This document shows, piece after piece, positions 38,974 through 50,261 of a stretch of DNA of 64,000 bases. The DNA comes from Sphagnum compactum. Taxonomy: Eukaryota; Bryophyta; Sphagnopsida; Sphagnales. The translations under genes were made by a program, and so were the position numbers. Below the pieces are notes generated by a model that did not search any database, had not been told where the DNA came from, and saw only the letters and a list, made by a program, of their open reading frames with translations. Each line of letters begins with the position of its first letter. Within the stretch, counting starts at the first letter, position 1. The stretch lies in contig OZ234502.1 in NCBI GenBank assembly GCA_965153455.1, forward strand, positions 6,789,495 through 6,853,494, given 5' to 3'.

Positions 38974-39388
38974 CCTTCGGACACATGAAGCCTCAAAGGA
39001 GGGCTTCTGCGTACACAGTGGGTACCCATGACCTTCGGACACTGTGACGTATGACATCACTTTCTCATCTATTAACAATATTACGAACTCTATACATAAT
39101 AAAACAACATAATTCAAAATGTTTATTTTTGAAAAAAGGTGTCATTTGCACGTCTAAGTTCAAATAATTTTCTGAAAATTTCAACAAACCTTGTCATACT
39201 TGCAATATAAAAAAATAAAAAAATAAACTCATGAACATGTGTGAAAACTAAATCCTTAAAAATAAATATATTGATTATTCGATAGTTACTTGTTGAACCC
39301 AATCACAGCCTATGATATATCATCCCTCCCCCAAATTACACATACCTACTAAAGCCCCCCCAACATACAACCCAAGGAGGACGACCGG
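38974..39388 (-). mobile_element. Helitron fragment between D and G
   Basis: The left end again has the coding C-terminal tip (38,982-39,018) next to a GGGTACCCATGACC terminal module. The right end has AAGGAGGACGACCGGACGGA, the 5'-side module of these elements. The centre is AT-rich and has nothing recognisable. Confidence 0.45.
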
Positions 39389-40184
39389 ACGGACAGTGAC
39401 CTTCGGGCACTCTGAAGTCCCCTGGTTTCTTTAAACTTGGTTCATGTTTTAGTTTTTTCTAAAAACTTTTATTTTTTATATTTTATATTTTTATGTGTTT
39501 TCTGTTTTTATTATTATTTTGTATAATAAAAATAAAGTGTTTCTTTTTCACTTTTATATTTTTGTTTATTTGGATGCAAGTTTGAAATTTGGAGAAAGAA
39601 GACACACCTCATTCTTTTTTCAAGCAGGGTTTTTTTTCATTATTATAAGTTTTATTTTTTCTTATTTTTTACTCTTGATTTGGTTTCTTCATTTTTGTAA
39701 AATTTTTCTTTTAAAATTATTTTACTGTATTTCCCTTTCCTTGTTTCATTTGTTTCCATTCTTTTTTTATAGTTTTTGCGTCTTTACTTTTTTTTGTTTA
39801 TGTTTGTTTCATGCTTTAATTTTTTCTATTCTTATTTCGTCTATCTTCATTTTTTTTAAAAATTATGCATTTATTATTTTATTTTTTTTCTATTTTCTTT
39901 TTCAAAAAGATTATAGTTTTTCTAATATGTTTTGTAATGAAAATAATTTTTAAAAATTTTTGTATTTTTGTTTGATTAGATACAGGTTTGAAGTTTGGAA
40001 AAAGAAGACAAACCTCTTTTTTTTTCAAGTATGGTTTTTTTTCTCTTTCTTTTGCTGTCTATTTTGTTTTTTATTTTTTGTCATCTATTTTTAAATTTTC
40101 TTTTAAGATTATTTTACTGTATTTTCTTTTTTTGTTTCATGCACCACCGCAAGCGAACAAAATCAAGGATATTATATAAGTAGA
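39389..40184 (-). mobile_element. Non-autonomous Helitron G (B-type), 3' tip missing
   Basis: Body matches element B. The 5' end TCTACTTATATAATATCC is intact at 40,184. The 3' side begins at GTGACCTTCGGGCAC but lacks the CTAGTGGGTACCC tip. Its TC end touches the CTAG end of the helicase Helitron. Confidence 0.7.
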
Positions 40185-40621
40185 CTAGTGGGTACCAGTG
40201 ACCTTCGGACACTATGAAATCCCCCGGTTTCTTTAAACCAAGAGAGACACACACAAAGGCGCAAAGCAACTAATTTTATTTTTATTTTATTTAATTTTTG
40301 TGATGAAAATCCGTTGAAAAGTCCCCCATGAAAACATACATGGTGAAGCAAGCATTTTGGAAAATTTCCAAAAAAAAACTAAATCGCCACATTTCCAGGA
40401 GGGGAAAAAAAAGAGTTTTGAAATCGCCACATTTTGAGGAGAAAAAAAACAGGTTTTGAAATCGCTGAGATTTGTGAAGGATTTGGGCAGATTCCAAGCT
40501 TTCTTTTTTTTTAAAGCGTTTATGAAGGGCGTGCTAACCCTAACCCCCAAGTTTTTATTTCAAACAGTTGCACATCGTGAATGTAGCTTCTCGCGGAGCC
40601 ATTTAGGAGATGCATGCAGCC

Positions 40622-43600
40622 TCAAAGGAGGGCTTCTTCGTACACAACATTCCGCATAAGGCCAATCCGGCCATGCATAGTGTCTGGCAGTTGAACTTTG
40701 ATGTTCGCTAGCGCCTTGGCGCGTGAAAAGGCAACATAAAGTTGGCCATGCGAAAAAACGTCATCTGCGAGATGAAGGCCAACATGAGAGAGGGTCTGCC
40801 CTGGAGACTTGTTAATAGTCATCGCATAGGCTAGCCGCAAAGGAAATTGCTTCCTTGCAAATGTAAATGGCAAACCGCTATTATCGGAAATGAATTGAAC
40901 GCGCGGGATAAAGGCCACATTACCAGCCCCTTTGCTTGTGATGATCTTAGCCTCAACGACTCGCATTGTGAAACGTCGAATAATCAGGCGCGTCCCATTG
41001 CATAGCCCAGCCGATGGGTCGAGATTGCGCAACAACATCACTGGTGCGCCAATCTTGAACGACAACTTGTGTGAAGGCATGCCACTGACTTCCAAAGTGT
41101 TGAGGAATTCGGAAGGGTATGTGTTCGCCACTTCCATGTCCTCTGCAAAATCCGCACTAAAGAAGTCAACTTGCGCGCCTGGAAGGTAGCTTAAGACCAT
41201 CACGTTTATTAGCGAAACCTCCTTGTTGCAAGGAGCCAAAATTGCGCGTTCACGCAAATACTCATTTGTGACCTGGCCCTCGTGTAATTGAGGGTAGATG
41301 GCCACAGCCATGGCTCGTGTGTCCGCAGGAGGGAGTTTCATCATGTCTGGACATTTGATGTAGTCCTCATCGATGGTTTCTAGCTCGTTGTTGCCAAGAC
41401 AAAGAAGCCAATCTGCAAAAGTGCGATTCCCAAGATGAGGGTGAACAGCAACGGCATCACCGGCCTGCATATTTTCCGAAAGACGAAATACCTCAACAGA
41501 TTCCCATAGGAAGGAGTTCTTGATAAATGCAGAAACAATGTCTGCATGGGATCCTCGGGGGATGACCGGAAGGACCTGGCGAAAGTCCCCTGACATGACG
41601 AAAACAATGCCGCCAAAGGGCTCATTCCTGTCTGTAAGGTCACGCAAAGTTCGATCCACCGCTTCAAAAGCGAGCTTATTAGTCATAGGAGCTTCATCCC
41701 AAAGGATGAGTTTCGTTTGACGGATTAGCGCCGCTAAATCATCCTGCTTACGGATACAGCATAAGGACGTACGGTCGAGTGCGATCGGGATCTTTAGGTA
41801 TGAATGGGCCGTTCGTCCTCCTGAGAGCAGAAGTGCAGCAATGCCTGAAGAGGCGACAGCAAGTGCAATATCGCCACGCGAACGCACAACATTCAAAATC
41901 AAGTTTTCGGTGTAGGTTTTACCCGTTCCACCGAGGCCATCGATAAAGATGGCTTTAGCGTGATGGGCAGCATATGCATTGATTACGCCATCATAGGCTG
42001 CACGCTGCCCATCATTGAGGCTTTCAATGGCCATAGCCACCTCGGCTTGCAAGACCTCGACATTGTACTCGCACTCCACCTCAAGCAGGCGATTGGTCTC
42101 TAATCGATCAAAGGCAACAGAGGGGGCAGGAAGGCCAAATTCCTCGAGAGTTTTGTTAAATTTGGCAAGCGCATCCTGTAAGGAATGCAATGCCCAACTC
42201 TTAATTTGCTCAATGGACGGTTCCACTATACCGCGACGTTGCAATGCTACCTTACAATCATTGCAAATGTGCTCCTTATACTTGTCCCAGAGCATGCGCG
42301 GCTCACCTGGAACGCCAAAGGCTAAGATGGTCACAAACAGAGACCGCAATTGCGCACCTGTTTGCATGCCAACTGCTTCTTCGAAGCAGGCATTCCACTC
42401 GTCATCCGAGTCATACAAACCAAGCGCAATGCACGCTGATTTGAATGTGTCATGGACAACACCGTTAATTGTGCGAAGAACTTCAAAAGAAACAACACCT
42501 TTGACCTTCGTTAACAATGTACGCAAGAAATAGCGTTCGCCAGCAGAAGGACTGACAAAATAAAGGCGCCCGACATAGCACCCTCTCTGTCGGATGGTCC
42601 ATTTTTTCATCCCATTGGTCCATGTAAACACAGAGGGAAAATCCATGTACGTGACTTTTCTGGCCAAGGGGTAATCAATATTGGCTTGGAAGTATTTGGT
42701 GAGCGTTGTTTTTTGGTTTTGCTCGTTATTAATAGTTTCAAAAATACTGGCATTATCATTGTACACGACCTTATGCATTCCAGGCTCGTGCACGGCAAGG
42801 CGTGTGATAGACGGTGTCCCTTCATGCATTCTAAAAGAGAAAAGACGCCACGATGCCTCGGAAGCAGAGACATAACGTCCTTCAAGGTATGCTTTAATTT
42901 CATTGTGGTTTTGCCCCTCACCATTAGCAACAACCACTTGCGCATTGTTCTCTTGGCCATGCCTATTCGCCCGCCTTTCGACAACGGCAGTAGCACGGTC
43001 AGGTCCCTTGTACACATACTTGTACAGGTATTTAATGGCAGATATGGACGAACATATCTCCACGTTGATGTGCGCGTGGTACTTGGTTGCCAGGTGAAGA
43101 TTATACGGGACAATCCACCGGTTATCCATCACGCGTTGCGTCTTTGGATCTACAAAAATGCGGGTTTGACGGCACCGGTACTCGGGGTACCCGTCAACAT
43201 CACAGCGCGTTTCTTCACTAAAGGAACGCGGGTACCTTTTCTTGCACTTTCCTTCCTCCATGCATTGTGCGTTGAGAAAATATGGACCACATGGCTCATG
43301 CACCATGCACGAAGTGACCGTCTCGTATGCCTCAGGATGGCGTATCGAATCCGGAATCTCGGCCGATACGATCGAATCGAAGTCCTCAGCAGTGCACAAT
43401 TTTGACGTTTCATCTAAAATGAGCAAAATGTGTGCGTGGGGCAAGCCTCTCTTTTGAAACTCGATGACCCAAATTTTAGGAATCATATTACCAAGAACAC
43501 CGTCTTTGATGTCCCTAAAAAAGGCGTCAAGTTTCAAATTGAAAACGCGAGTTACTAACTCTGGGCGATCCTTGGCAGTCTGCCCGAGGAGAAGCGCATC

Positions 43601-45477
43601 TGTAATCTCTTTCCATTTAGGATTACAGGTAAATGTGACAAAAAGGTCCGGCTTACCAAATTTGCGAACCCTGGCCATGGCATCCTGGTACAGTTGGCCC
43701 ATGGCGCGCTCACCACCCTGGAATGACGACGAGAGAATCATCTTCTGCCCGACGTCATTCCCGAGAACGTCGCCAGCATTCAATGCATCTTGAAGACCAT
43801 TGTACAAGTCGCAACGCAACTGTCGTTGGTTCTCGCAAATAACTTCAAGCGGTTCTGTTTAGTACATGCATACGCGTCAACAATGAATTGCTGCAAAAGC
43901 CTTCCGGCTCGTAGAATCCATTCCTCGTTGACGCGATGCTGTAGCATGTATGCATAAAATTGAAGCATGGTGACGCACGCAGAACCGCGTTTACCACCTA
44001 TTATATTTTCGTCATCCTGGATGAACACATAGCCATCCCATTAAAATCCATTCAATGGGATGCCGTCATGCCATCTGTTGCGTCCATCTGGGAAGAGAAG
44101 GACGTAGTGTAGTGGCGCGTATGCACTGTGCAGGGGAGAGACGCGCTGAAAATAGCCACTAGTCGAACGCACAACAATGTCACGCACGTCTACTTCATCC
44201 ACATCGCCCCCAACCATCAATGCGCCAACTTCGTCAACAGTTGGCACATTATAACGCCGTAAATTAGTGCGACGATCGTTCACTAAACGAAGACTTAGCT
44301 CAATAGCCCCGCCTTGGAGCCGTTCCGCGGCCGTTTGGTAAATGATGGCATAGGGGTTGCATGCATGTAACATCATTTGCAACGACTGCATGGTGTCCCT
44401 ATTCAGGCCACCAAAATTGCCCATTCGGCCATCAAGCTCAGCATGCGAATCGCTGATGTACAGTTGGGCGAATTTTCGCGCCTCGCCAGGTTGAGGAAGT
44501 AGACTCCCCATCCTATGGTAAAGCTCACCGCGAAGACGGTAAGTATAATTGCCAGGTTGGGCAACACTGGTATCTAGCTTGGCCCCCACAGACGTGAAGG
44601 CTAACGCACTGTTATAAGAACGGATGTGCTGACGAAAGTCTTTCACATCCGTTTCTTTACTTATAACGAGCCACCTGAGTGGCTCTGGTGGGGGTGCCAA
44701 TGGGGGCAGCGTCATTTTACCTTGCGCGCAGCACAGTGTAAATTGCGGATTGGCGCATGAACTTGATGCGGCACGCTCTTCCAAAAAGTGTAGGGCGTCG
44801 CACTTGCCACACACGGTGGTCATTTCACCTAAAGTGTGGCAAAGACCATGATGGCTGCCATCAAATTCATGGCGCGCCAAAGGTATCATTTGATTCCCAC
44901 CTTGGTTTGCACAATCCAGTTCACGCTGGGCACTGCGTGCTTGACGGTCAACGTTTCGAATTTCTTGGCGACGCTCTTCCGGTAATTGCTCACGTTGGCC
45001 CTGGTGAGCCTGAGGATCCGCGTTATGCATTTCCTGTTGCCTATCAGAATGCAAAAGTGTCCGAGCGTTAACACACACAACATTTTCCAAAACAATTTGC
45101 GCATCGTTGCACATAGTTTTCTAAACTACCCGCCAGCTGGCATTCGTTGCATTTTGCGCATCGTTGCGCGCAGTTCTCAGAACTGCCCGTCGGTTGGCAT
45201 CCATTGTAATCTGGGCATCGCTGCGCGCAGCTCTCTGAGTTGCTCGCCAGCTGGCATCCGCTGCAATCTGCGCATCGCTACGCATAGCTCTCTGAGTTGC
45301 CCGCCGGCTGGCATCCGCAGCAATTTGCGCATCACTATGCGCAGCTCTGTGAGTTGCTCATCGGTTGGCATCTGCCGCACGTTGCTCCTCAGATCGAGCA
45401 GCGTGCCTCTCCCGAGCAAGACGATTTCGGCGGATGCGCGGGTCCTCCAAAAGGGCCTCCTCTTCTTCTTCGTTCAT
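40622..45477 (-). pseudogene. Helitron Rep/PIF1-type helicase, broken
   Basis: This is the rolling-circle transposase of the element. From the N-terminus: MNEEEEE start (ATG at 45,477), basic 19-residue repeats (45,073-45,414), a Cys-rich finger (VCGKCD...CC, near 44,690-44,810), and the Helitron-like N domain. Then the Rep HUH motif in GLPHAHIL (about 43,425-43,450) and the tyrosine pair in YLYKYVYKG (about 43,005-43,035). The helicase has Walker A GGTGKT (about 41,920-41,940), WDEAP (about 41,690-41,710), GDFRQVLP and the C-terminal SRAKA. It ends naturally at VVYEEALL. It is dead: in-frame stops at 45,358-45,360, 45,121-45,123 and 44,041-44,043, and a one-base frameshift near 43,839-43,847. 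The motif usually read INKSQGQT here has Pro for Gln (INKSPGQT). Few lesions over about 1,600 codons imply fairly recent loss. Confidence 0.93.
45073..45414 (-). repeat. 57-bp tandem repeats coding 19-residue units
   Basis: Units at 45,357-45,301, 45,300-45,244, 45,243-45,187, 45,186-45,130 and a diverged one at 45,129-45,073, with a further diverged unit upstream. The coding consensus is about RATQRAxRSDAQIAADAS. The period is an exact multiple of three, so frame is kept. Basic repeats at this position are known in Helitron proteins. Confidence 0.85.
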
Positions 45478-45548
45478 TGGTTTAATGAGAGTTGTTGTGT
45501 TGAAGGGGGGGAAATAGGTGAAGAGGTCTGTTGAAAGCAAAGTTGGTT

Positions 45549-45650
45549 GCAATGAGCTCACATTGCGTCCCCTTTCCAGATGCCGGAATTCCAGAAATCA
45601 TAATCCTCAGGGCCTCCATTCCTACCGAGGCCTAAACTAATTTCGCCAGA
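45549..45650 (-). pseudogene. Captured adenylate kinase fragment, copy 1
   Basis: The minus strand reads EALRIMISGIPASGKGTQC, the N-terminal P-loop region of adenylate kinase (ISGxPASGKGTQCELI). The host enzyme interconverts AMP, ADP and ATP. A stop upstream and loss of similarity after IATNF show that it is a fragment only. It lies just before the Helitron gene start and in a different frame. Its 60-bp core is repeated at 45,838-45,897 with two differences. Confidence 0.75.
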
Positions 45651-45837
45651 GGAAAAAAAAAAAAAAAACCAATAAGTCGAAATATTATGATGTTGCAGCA
45701 GCAGCAGTGCTTTGAAATTCTACCTGGACAACAATGAAGAAACAGTGTCAAAACTGGCTAAATTTACAATAATATTCCTTCCATTAGAAGTGCTTTCCAA
45801 TTTGCAATTCAGGAAATTTCTTCAATGCACCTTGGCT

Positions 45838-45897
45838 GCAATGAGCTCACATTGCGTCCCCTTTCCAGAAGCCGGAACTCCAGAAATCATAATCCTC
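45838..45897 (-). pseudogene. Captured adenylate kinase fragment, copy 2
   Basis: The minus strand reads IMISGVPASGKGTQCELIAA and then diverges to a stop. It is 58/60 identical to copy 1, 289 bp away in the same orientation. The Gly-rich loop and the Lys of the P-loop are intact in both. Confidence 0.75.
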
Positions 45898-45937
45898 TTA
45901 AAAGACTGATCAATATCAATCAATCCTTGGTTGAGTT

Positions 45938-46061
45938 CTAGGGGCAGGTTTTCAGGAAATTGAGGATGATGCGGTTATATTCCTTGGGATTCTCAATTTG
46001 AGGTATGTGCCCACAATTCTTCATCACAACCAACTTTGCTCTGCTTGTACCTAAGTGTCTG
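45938..46061 (-). pseudogene. Captured alpha/beta hydrolase last exon
   Basis: The minus strand reads KLVVMKNCGHIPQIENPKEY, then a hydrophobic stretch NRIILNFLKTCP and TAG. This is the C-terminal block of alpha/beta hydrolases around the catalytic His (GHxPQxExP). Upstream a possible acceptor (TGTGCAG) precedes it and no further exons are seen. It lies inside Helitron E, 40 bp from adenylate kinase copy 2 and in the same orientation. Confidence 0.65.
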
Positions 46062-46429
46062 CACAGTTAATGCCTAAGTTAATGCCCTGGTCGCAAGGGC
46101 ATTCCTGAAATATGTGCCCTTCCTTGGCTGTGTGCAGAATATCAAAAGGGCCATACTAGTACATGACTCCAACCTCAAGCTAAATTGTTTAAAAAAAATT
46201 CAACCATAGGCCAAAGTGTCCAAGAAGATTTTTACTTTGAGCCACATTCTCTAAATATATTCCAACCTTGAGCCAATATGCATATGCAAAATTTAGTTTT
46301 GTCTTGGGGTAAACTTTCTTGACATGAGGTCTAACAATAAGCCAATATACATGTATTATTATTATAATTTGCATCAAATACACAAAAATTCTTGGTCCAA
46401 TGGCTTGGGGCTATTACAATTTGACCCAA

Positions 46430-46600
46430 GGTCATTGTCTTAAGGGCATAGGACAATTGTCTTAAGGGTGTAAGACATTTACCTTAAGGGCATGGGACAT
46501 TTGTTTTGAGAATGGATGACATTTGGCTTAAGAGAGGAAGACATTTGTCCTAGGGGTGTGAAACATTTGTCTTAAGGGTGCTAAGACATTTGTCCTAATG
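46430..46600. repeat. Minisatellite, about 30-bp units
   Basis: Six or so imperfect units containing GACATTTGTCTTAAGGGTG in variants. It is inside the 5' part of Helitron E. Confidence 0.65.
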
Positions 46601-46679
46601 TTGGTCTACCCAACATACTAACTTTCATGTGAGAAGAGCACCCGGGATGGTGGGCAGTGACAAAAAAAAGTTTTTTCAC

Positions 46680-47170
46680 CTTCATAATCTGCTCGAACTT
46701 ACTGGACAAAAACAATTCTCAAACTGCCCAAAATTTCTAAAGCATGAGAACATTTTCAGAATGCCCCAAAAAATTGGGCATAAATGAAAACTATCTTTAA
46801 CATTTATAAGGTGCCGATTATTATTAAGCAAAATGAGAATTCCCAAAATGCCAATAAATTTCAAGCATCCAGTGCCCAATATATTTTGGGCAGAAATGAT
46901 AAAAATCAGCATTTATAACTTTCCAAAGCAAGCTAAAATTTCCAAAATTGCCTGAAATTTTTTCAAGCATCTTAGAAAAAAAATCTCATGAATATTTCCG
47001 AGCATAGGATTTGTTGATTTCCCAAATTCTTCAGCAAAAATGAAAAAAAATCAACCTATATAATCTACCCAAAATATATTGGGCAGAATAAAAATTCTCA
47101 AACTAATGAATATTTTTCAAGCATTTTGATAAATGTTTTTCAGGAATTTTTTAGAATGCCCAATTTTAAA
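46680..47170. repeat. Degenerate repeats of about 110-120 bp
   Basis: Recurrent TGCCCAAAATATATTGGGCA-type palindromes followed by TTTCAAGCAT and AATTCTCAAACT. There are four diverged units inside the 5' region of Helitron E. A CCATCC/GGATGG run (47,277-47,320) lies nearer the end, as in the sister elements. Confidence 0.5.
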
Positions 47171-48561
47171 CCTAATTGTAAGCCTCAATGCTAAATTTTT
47201 GTTAATTTTAAGTCAAAACAATAAAAAGATTCTAACCCAAGCCAAAATGACAATTTCATCCAGTGCCCAAAATATGGATGGATGTATGAACTATGGATGG
47301 ATGGATGGATGGATGGATGCAAAGGACGACCGGACACCACCGCAAGAGGACAAAACCTACAATATTATATATATGAGATAGGGTGGATCCTTTTTTGGTA
47401 AGGCATGGATGATGTGGATGACCTTCGGGCACTGTGAAGTCCCCCAGTTTCTTTAAACTTGGTTCATGTTTTAATTTTTTCTAGAAACTTTTATCTTTTT
47501 TATTTTTTATTTTTTATGTGTTTTCTGTTTTTATTATTATTTTGTATAATAAAAATAAAGTGTTTCTTTTTCACTTTTATATTATTGTTTATTTGGATGC
47601 AAGTTTGAAGTTTGGAGAAAGAAGATACACCTCATTCTTTTTCAAGTAGGGTTTTTCTTCATTATTGTAAGTTTTATTTTTTTAATTTTTTACTCTTTAT
47701 TTGGTTTCTTCATTTTTGTAATTTTTTTTTCTGTTAAAATTATTTTACTGTATTTCCCTTTCCTTGATGACTGCGGACTTTAAAATAGTGCAGTTCAGTG
47801 GTGAACTGGCTCTGCTTTTTTGTGGCAAATTCAAACCAGCAACAACTAAAATAGAACATGTTTCCACAAAGTTCCCAAAAAATGACTTGTAGTTCACAGT
47901 TGCGCCTAGGGGAGCATTCCTCCAAGTGTGAAACCAAAGGAAAACTACACTGTTCTGGAGTTTCTCACTTTAAAAGCAGGCCAAATTTAGTGCTGAGATT
48001 TGTTTCCTTGGCAGATTTTCATCCCGAAGAACGTTCCACAAATTTCTGACAACAAAGTAAAATTGTACAGAACCACAACATGCAGAGCCTCTGAAACATT
48101 GTGACTTCATATCTGACTACTCTCCAAATGCTTCAGCAAGCTACTATCCACTTTGGTTCAGTCAAGAAAAAGATATTCCTGTGCACAAACAGCTCCCTGT
48201 CAAACTGAGGACCCCATACACAGCAATGGGACTTGCAGAAGAATACACAAAATTTTGTAAAGCTGGGCTGTAGTTTCATTTCAAACTATCCAACAGTGTG
48301 CACATATAACATTGCCAGAGATCCATTTTTCTATATACAACTGATGATGCAGTTTTCAACTTGGCATATAGGTACTAAGCAAACTCTTCTGCATCCCTCA
48401 TATATAGGTACTGGAAAAGAGCACCTTGAGTTTCGTTTTATAAACAGTAGAGAAACAGAGATAGATATTGAGAAATTATTACTATGAAGAGTCAAGTACA
48501 CCTGACTATACCGTCTTGGGAAGCACACCAGGCGTCAACTTTTCATGCCTGGAATTTTCCA

Positions 48562-49201
48562 TCAGTCATGGGATGTCCGTATCAATGCATGGATGTAGCC
48601 AACTGCCATTATCAGAGACACAATCGAGACAACGCCTGCAGGAAAAAACTTCCCTGAATTCCAGAATCGAGAGCCCATCGCAACCAAAAGCGTAATTGAG
48701 ACTCCTGCATCAACATGAATATACCTCCATAAAATCAAATTTCCTAAGGAAAGAAAAAAAACCTTTCTCTCTCTCTCTCTTTATATATATATATATATAT
48801 ATCAAGGTCAACATGGACTTCTGGATTTGCAGAGTGTCACCGTCAGGCTGAAAGAGAGTATCATTTTTCAACCCCATATCCAAAGTTCTACTGTTGCCCG
48901 TTGATGTAATATCCCAAGCACACTCTTTCCTTGTGATAATTCTTCAAAGAGAATCAAACTGTCAATCACGCAGAACTGCACCAAACTGTTTGATAAACAA
49001 CATAGCATAAATCTTTCTCAGTTGTACATCTGTGCTGACAAACATAGAAACTCAGGTGAGAGGAGAGATGAGACACTGACCTAGGCCAATGGCAGAAGCC
49101 AGGAAAGGTCTAGTAGGCAAGGTCAAGTACACATAGCATAGAACCAGAGCCGAACCTCCCCCTGCAATCAGAGACTGGTTGCTCCCTGCCTTGAAATATC
49201 C
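48562..49201 (-). pseudogene. TMEM14/UPF0136 membrane protein gene, 5' truncated
   Basis: Two exons are clear: 49,201-49,081 and 48,704-48,562, joined by a GT-AG intron that keeps frame (GLG across the joint). The protein reads GYFKAGSNQS...SAIGL, then GSRFWNSGKFFPAGVVS and a stop after RTSHD. This is the small multi-spanning TMEM14 family (FAX-like proteins move fatty acids; others are mitochondrial). GSxxSL and PAG motifs are present. The usual first helix and start codon are missing: upstream of GYFK is a CTT repeat and no good acceptor. A weak candidate for part of the first helix (ELCSGILLL) lies at 49,285-49,317. Position inside Helitron F suggests capture. A TA repeat (48,782-48,802) and a CT repeat lie in the intron. 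Confidence 0.75.
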
Positions 49202-49557
49202 AAAAACGTAGCACCGAGAGAAGAAGAAGAAGAAGAAGAAGAGAAAGTGGAGAATGCTTTGAAGATTTTCTTCTTGTTGCTCTAGTTCTCACCAACAACA
49301 GAATCCCACTGCAAAGTTCGTTGGCCAAGGCGTTTTTAGCAGCGTGGTGCTAGCTGGATCGATGCAGTATGCGAGCGCAGACATCAGACAGTGGCGGGTA
49401 GTGGCCGTGGTTCGCTTCTTCGTCAGCTTGCAAGGCGGTCGCGCGATCTGACCTTGGTGCACCAACAGAAGAAGAAGGATGGGAGATGTTGCTGAACAAC
49501 CGGTAGGAAATGCAAAAGCCACCTTCAGCTCTGACACCGCAAGTCAGGGCCAGCAGG

Positions 49558-49866
49558 TCAGGGACTCCACTCTGCAATCTCATGCAGAATGTCGATGGGT
49601 GAGCCGGAAACAATCCGAGGATGGTCATCTCCTAACACCCTGCTATACATGGAGGCGAAATCAATGGTAGGCACCGTCAGAGTCCCATCCATGTCGAACA
49701 CTACTCCTCGTAGCGTGCGTTGTTGATGCTGGTGGGAGACCGCTACTACTGCTGCTCTTCCTGCTGCGGCTACGGCTGTTGCTGCTATGCTGCCGCTACT
49801 GCTGGCCATAGCTGAAGACGGTGACGACTGCACCAGTGTTCTCAAAACTGTCCCGCACAACAACAT
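49558..49866 (-). pseudogene. First exon of a HAD-superfamily phosphatase, captured
   Basis: The frame of 102 codons starts at ATG 49,866 and reads an Ala/Ser-rich leader and then RGVVFDMDGTLTVPTIDF, the catalytic DxDGT motif of HAD hydrolases, followed by SPIDILHEIAEWSP and a stop. It resembles the N-terminal part of the plant At2g33255-type HAD protein. The later HAD motifs (Lys and the GDS block) are absent downstream, so this is an isolated first exon. The leader could be an organelle-targeting peptide. It lies 395 bp inside the 5' end of Helitron F. Confidence 0.75.
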
Positions 49867-50261
49867 CCCTGGTGCTTCTGTTTAATACTACTACTACTAC
49901 TACCACCACTTTCTCTGCACTCCATGGCTTTCTCTCTTGCTTCTTTCTCCCATTCCCTTCCTTCTACATGACACATGCAGTGCACCCATTGACACACAAT
50001 TCACCAGCAGAAGAAGAAGAGGCGCAAGAGCGGGTAAAGCAACAGGGCAGAACCACACGTTCTGAATGTGGACACAGTAGCCCCAGCTATTTGTCTCTTT
50101 GGAGGCAAGCGATAACCTTAGCGAGTAGCACCGGTGGCCGTCATCAGGATGGATGAGGGGACGGATGATGAGATGGATGACGATGGGATGGACAACGGGA
50201 CGAATGGATGGAAAGGACGACCATCGCAAGCGGACAAAACCAAGGATATTATATAAGTAGA

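Larger units (their letters stand above)
40185..47378 (-). mobile_element. Helicase-bearing Helitron E, 7.2 kb, inactivated
   Basis: On the minus strand it starts TCTCATATATATAATATTG at 47,378 after host A, and ends CTAG at 40,185-40,188. The terminal hairpin (GTG.CC-GAA-GG.CAC form) precedes CTAG. It carries a Rep/helicase gene (40,622-45,477) in the element's orientation, two adenylate kinase fragments, an alpha/beta hydrolase last-exon fragment, and repeat-rich 5' DNA. The gene is broken by stops and a frameshift, so this copy cannot be autonomous now. Confidence 0.85.
47412..50261 (-). mobile_element. Helitron F with captured host gene exons, about 2.85 kb
   Basis: The minus-strand 5' end TCTACTTATATAATATCC is at 50,261, with the CCATCC-rich subterminal module after it. 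The 3' side (47,418-47,766) matches element B, beginning at the GACCTTCGGGCACTGTGAAG module, but the CTAG tip has decayed. Between them lie a HAD phosphatase exon and two TMEM14 exons, both in the element's orientation. The 5' flanking base is not the usual A, so the exact left limit and the unity of the element are inferred. Confidence 0.65.

Noticed and set aside
35221-40550. CTAACCCTAACCCCC strings resembling telomere repeats (35,221; 35,529; 35,681; 40,534)
   Set aside because: Each is one or two units inside a shared Helitron end module, not an array, and the unit is not the plant TTTAGGG repeat.
42015-43457. Plus-strand frames of 60-240 codons inside the Helitron transposase
   Set aside because: They are antisense shadows of the well-supported minus-strand Rep/helicase gene.
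47412-50261. Reading the HAD and TMEM14 segments as intact resident genes
   Set aside because: Later HAD exons and the TMEM14 start are missing and Helitron modules lie on both sides, so captured fragments fit better.
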